From assembly GCF_040611135.1 (NCBI RefSeq), contig NZ_JBEXNL010000023.1:1-64000 (forward strand): a stretch of DNA of 64,000 nucleotides, read 5' to 3'. Both the position numbers and the translations under genes were made by a program. Below are positions 62,737 through 64,000 of the stretch, in pieces. Below the pieces are notes generated by a model. The model made no database searches. It saw only the letters and a list, made by a program, of their open reading frames with translations, and was not told the DNA's origin. The first letter of the stretch is position 1. Each line of letters begins with the position of its first letter. The stretch is from Tsukamurella sp040611135 (lineage in GTDB: Bacteria; Actinomycetota; Actinomycetes; Mycobacteriales; Mycobacteriaceae).

Positions 62737-63671
62737 CACACCCTCAGAATGCCACCTGTCCGATGCACCTGCAGCCGCCGCCCCGCACTTCCGCCCGGGA
62801 TCGCCGTCGGGCCCTGTCCGCGCCAGTCCATGACCAGGGCGTCCACGGCGGCGAGGTGGGTCGCCGTCAGGGCCCGCGCGCCCCGCGCTGCGAGCCACAC
62901 CCGCAACGCCCGGATCCTCAGGGCCGCAGGGAGTCCCGCCAGTTCGTCGACGCTCAGTTCGGGGCCCGACGGTGCCGGCGCCAGCCCGTCGAGCGCCTCG
63001 TTGTCCGCCCGCAGCGACGCCGCGGTGCGGGCGAGCGCCTCGGCCACTCCCCCACCGAGGATCTCCTCCAGGAGGGGCAGCGCCTCGGTCCGGATCCGCA
63101 CGCGCGCGAACCGCGGATCGACGTTGTGCGGATCGTCCCAGGGCGCGAGCCCGAGCTCGGCGCACGCCGCCCGCGTGTCCGCGCGGCGCACGCCCAGCAG
63201 CGGCCGCCCGTACGGGTCGATCCACGGGGCCATGCCCGCGAGCGACCGCGCGCCGCTACCCCGCCCGAGGCCCAGCAGCACCGTCTCGGCCTGGTCGTCG
63301 AGGGTGTGACCGAGCAGCACGGGGACGCCGTCGCGCGCGGCGTCCAGGGCCGCGTACCTGGCCGCCCGGGCCGCAGCCTCGGGCCCGCCCGCACCGTCGA
63401 CGGTGACCGTCAGGACCTCGGCGCGGCGCGCGCCCAGCTCCCGGGCCAGGGTCGCCGCCCGGCCCGCGACCTCGGCCGAACCCGCCTGCAGGCGGTGGTC
63501 GACGACGAGGGCGACGGCGTCCAGCCCCTCGGCCAGCACACCGGTCAGAAGCGCGAGCGAGTCCGCGCCGCCGGACAGGGCCACGGCCACCGTCGAGCCG
63601 GATCCGTGAGCGGCGAGCCAGGCCCGGACCGCCTGCCGCACGCGCAGCACCGCCGGCCCCGGGCGGTTCAC
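62733..63671 (-). CDS. tilS: tRNA(Ile)-lysidine synthetase
   Basis: TilS changes C34 of tRNA-Ile(CAU) to lysidine so that it reads AUA. The 312-residue protein has the PP-loop SGGADS (residues 33-38), DHRLQAGSAEVA, GHTLDDQAETVLLGLGRGSG and DDPHNVDPRFARVRIR. It is the short actinobacterial form. The GTG overlaps the stop of the zincin gene upstream, and its own stop overlaps hpt. Confidence 0.94.
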   Translation of the reverse strand: MNRPGPAVLRVRQAVRAWLAAHGSGSTVAVALSGGADSLALLTGVLAEGLDAVALVVDHRLQAGSAEVAGRAATLARELGARRAEVLTVTVDGAGGPEAAARAARYAALDAARDGVPVLLGHTLDDQAETVLLGLGRGSGARSLAGMAPWIDPYGRPLLGVRRADTRAACAELGLAPWDDPHNVDPRFARVRIRTEALPLLEEILGGGVAEALARTAASLRADNEALDGLAPAPSGPELSVDELAGLPAALRIRALRVWLAARGARALTATHLAAVDALVMDWRGQGPTAIPGGSAGRRLQVHRTGGILRVW

Positions 63672-64000
63672 AGCACCCGGTCGATCCAGCGCCGCGGATC
63701 GTCGAGCTCGTCGGGCAGCGGCAGGGTCTCGGGCCCCGTCCACACATGGTTGAACCGCTGCATGCCCACGTCGGCGACCACGGCGTCGACGAACTTCTTG
63801 CCGCGCACGTACTGCGCGATCTTGGCGTCCATGCCCAGCAGGACCCGGAGCAGTCGCTGCAGGGGATTCGACGGTGCCGCCCGCCGCCGGTCGAACGCGG
63901 CGCGGATGGTCGCGACGGTCGGGATCACCGAGGGCCCGGCGGCGTCCATGACGTGATCGGCGTGACCCTCGAGCAGGGTGCCGAGCATGAGCAGGCGTTC
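63668..64000 (-). CDS. Zincin-like metalloprotease (DUF2342 type), N-terminus outside the window
   Basis: Only the last 110 codons are in the window. The motif LLEGHADHVMDAAG is the signature of the actinobacterial zincin_2 family, often annotated as coenzyme F420 biosynthesis-associated protein or zinc-dependent metalloprotease and found next to tilS. Following text (GMDAKIAQYVRGKKFVDAVV and FNHVWTGPETLPLPDEL) fits that family. Protease activity is inferred. It overlaps tilS by four bases. Confidence 0.88.
   Translation of the reverse strand, partial: ERLLMLGTLLEGHADHVMDAAGPSVIPTVATIRAAFDRRRAAPSNPLQRLLRVLLGMDAKIAQYVRGKKFVDAVVADVGMQRFNHVWTGPETLPLPDELDDPRRWIDRVL

Overview
The window is a G+C-rich (about 70% by eye) actinobacterial chromosome segment. 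Mycothiol synthesis (mshA), an MspA-type mycomembrane porin, MhuD, Lsr2, CarD and DisA place it in the Mycobacteriales. The blocks tilS-hpt / ftsH-folE-folP-folB-folK / panC-panD-coaX / lysS-lsr2-clpC / mhuD / mutY-canB / disA-radA-lpqE / carD-ispD-ispF-cysS-rlmB match the order of the M. tuberculosis Rv3579-Rv3625 region, cut up by other genes. A Tsukamurella-like genus is my best guess from recall of that layout and the class I lysyl-tRNA synthetase; the window cannot prove it.

Layout. 1-9.5 kb is accessory: a truncated DUF222 gene, a DinB-like protein, a MerR/aldo-keto reductase pair, three MFS transporters, a TetR regulator and nagB. 9.4-16.3 kb holds ybjN-mshA, a hydrolase, an MspA-like porin, an orphan HTH protein, a pirin, and two SnoaL-like paralogues around a PadR regulator. 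16.3-19.7 kb is a Zur-box-controlled zinc ABC operon ending in pxpA. 19.7-32.8 kb is mainly core (rlmB, cysS, rarD, ispF, ispD, carD, lpqE, radA, disA, canB, mutY, an SDR). 32.8-37.7 kb is an island-like stretch: metallophosphoesterase and ADP-ribosylglycohydrolase, a small putative HTH protein with a double operator, a VWA protein, a GIY-YIG nuclease-like gene split at a heptanucleotide repeat, and a frameshifted gene. 37.8-44.9 kb holds a DsbA/FrnE-like protein, a MarR-controlled ABC exporter, nei2, a hydrolase, mhuD, a flavin reductase and a potassium channel. 45-64 kb is core: clpC, lsr2, class I lysS, a Cys-free rhodanese behind a polycysteine uORF, the pantothenate/CoA genes, the folate genes, ftsH, an amidase, hpt, tilS and a truncated zincin.

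Three non-coding features stand out. First, the 9-mer GCACCGTCG (or its complement) occurs about 57 times by hand count, where base composition predicts about 2. Second, a family of intergenic elements (two full copies and one remnant) has terminal inverted repeats and, in the full copies, a central array of ~60-bp units; all three lie between convergent genes in the same orientation. Third, a 14-codon leaderless ORF with a Cys-Cys pair precedes the rhodanese gene and looks like a cysteine-responsive attenuator. Many genes appear to be transcribed leaderless: a -10 hexamer sits 5-8 bases before the start codon, often with a palindromic operator over the promoter. Operons are tightly packed, with 1- or 4-base stop/start overlaps (ATGA, GTGA, TGATG).
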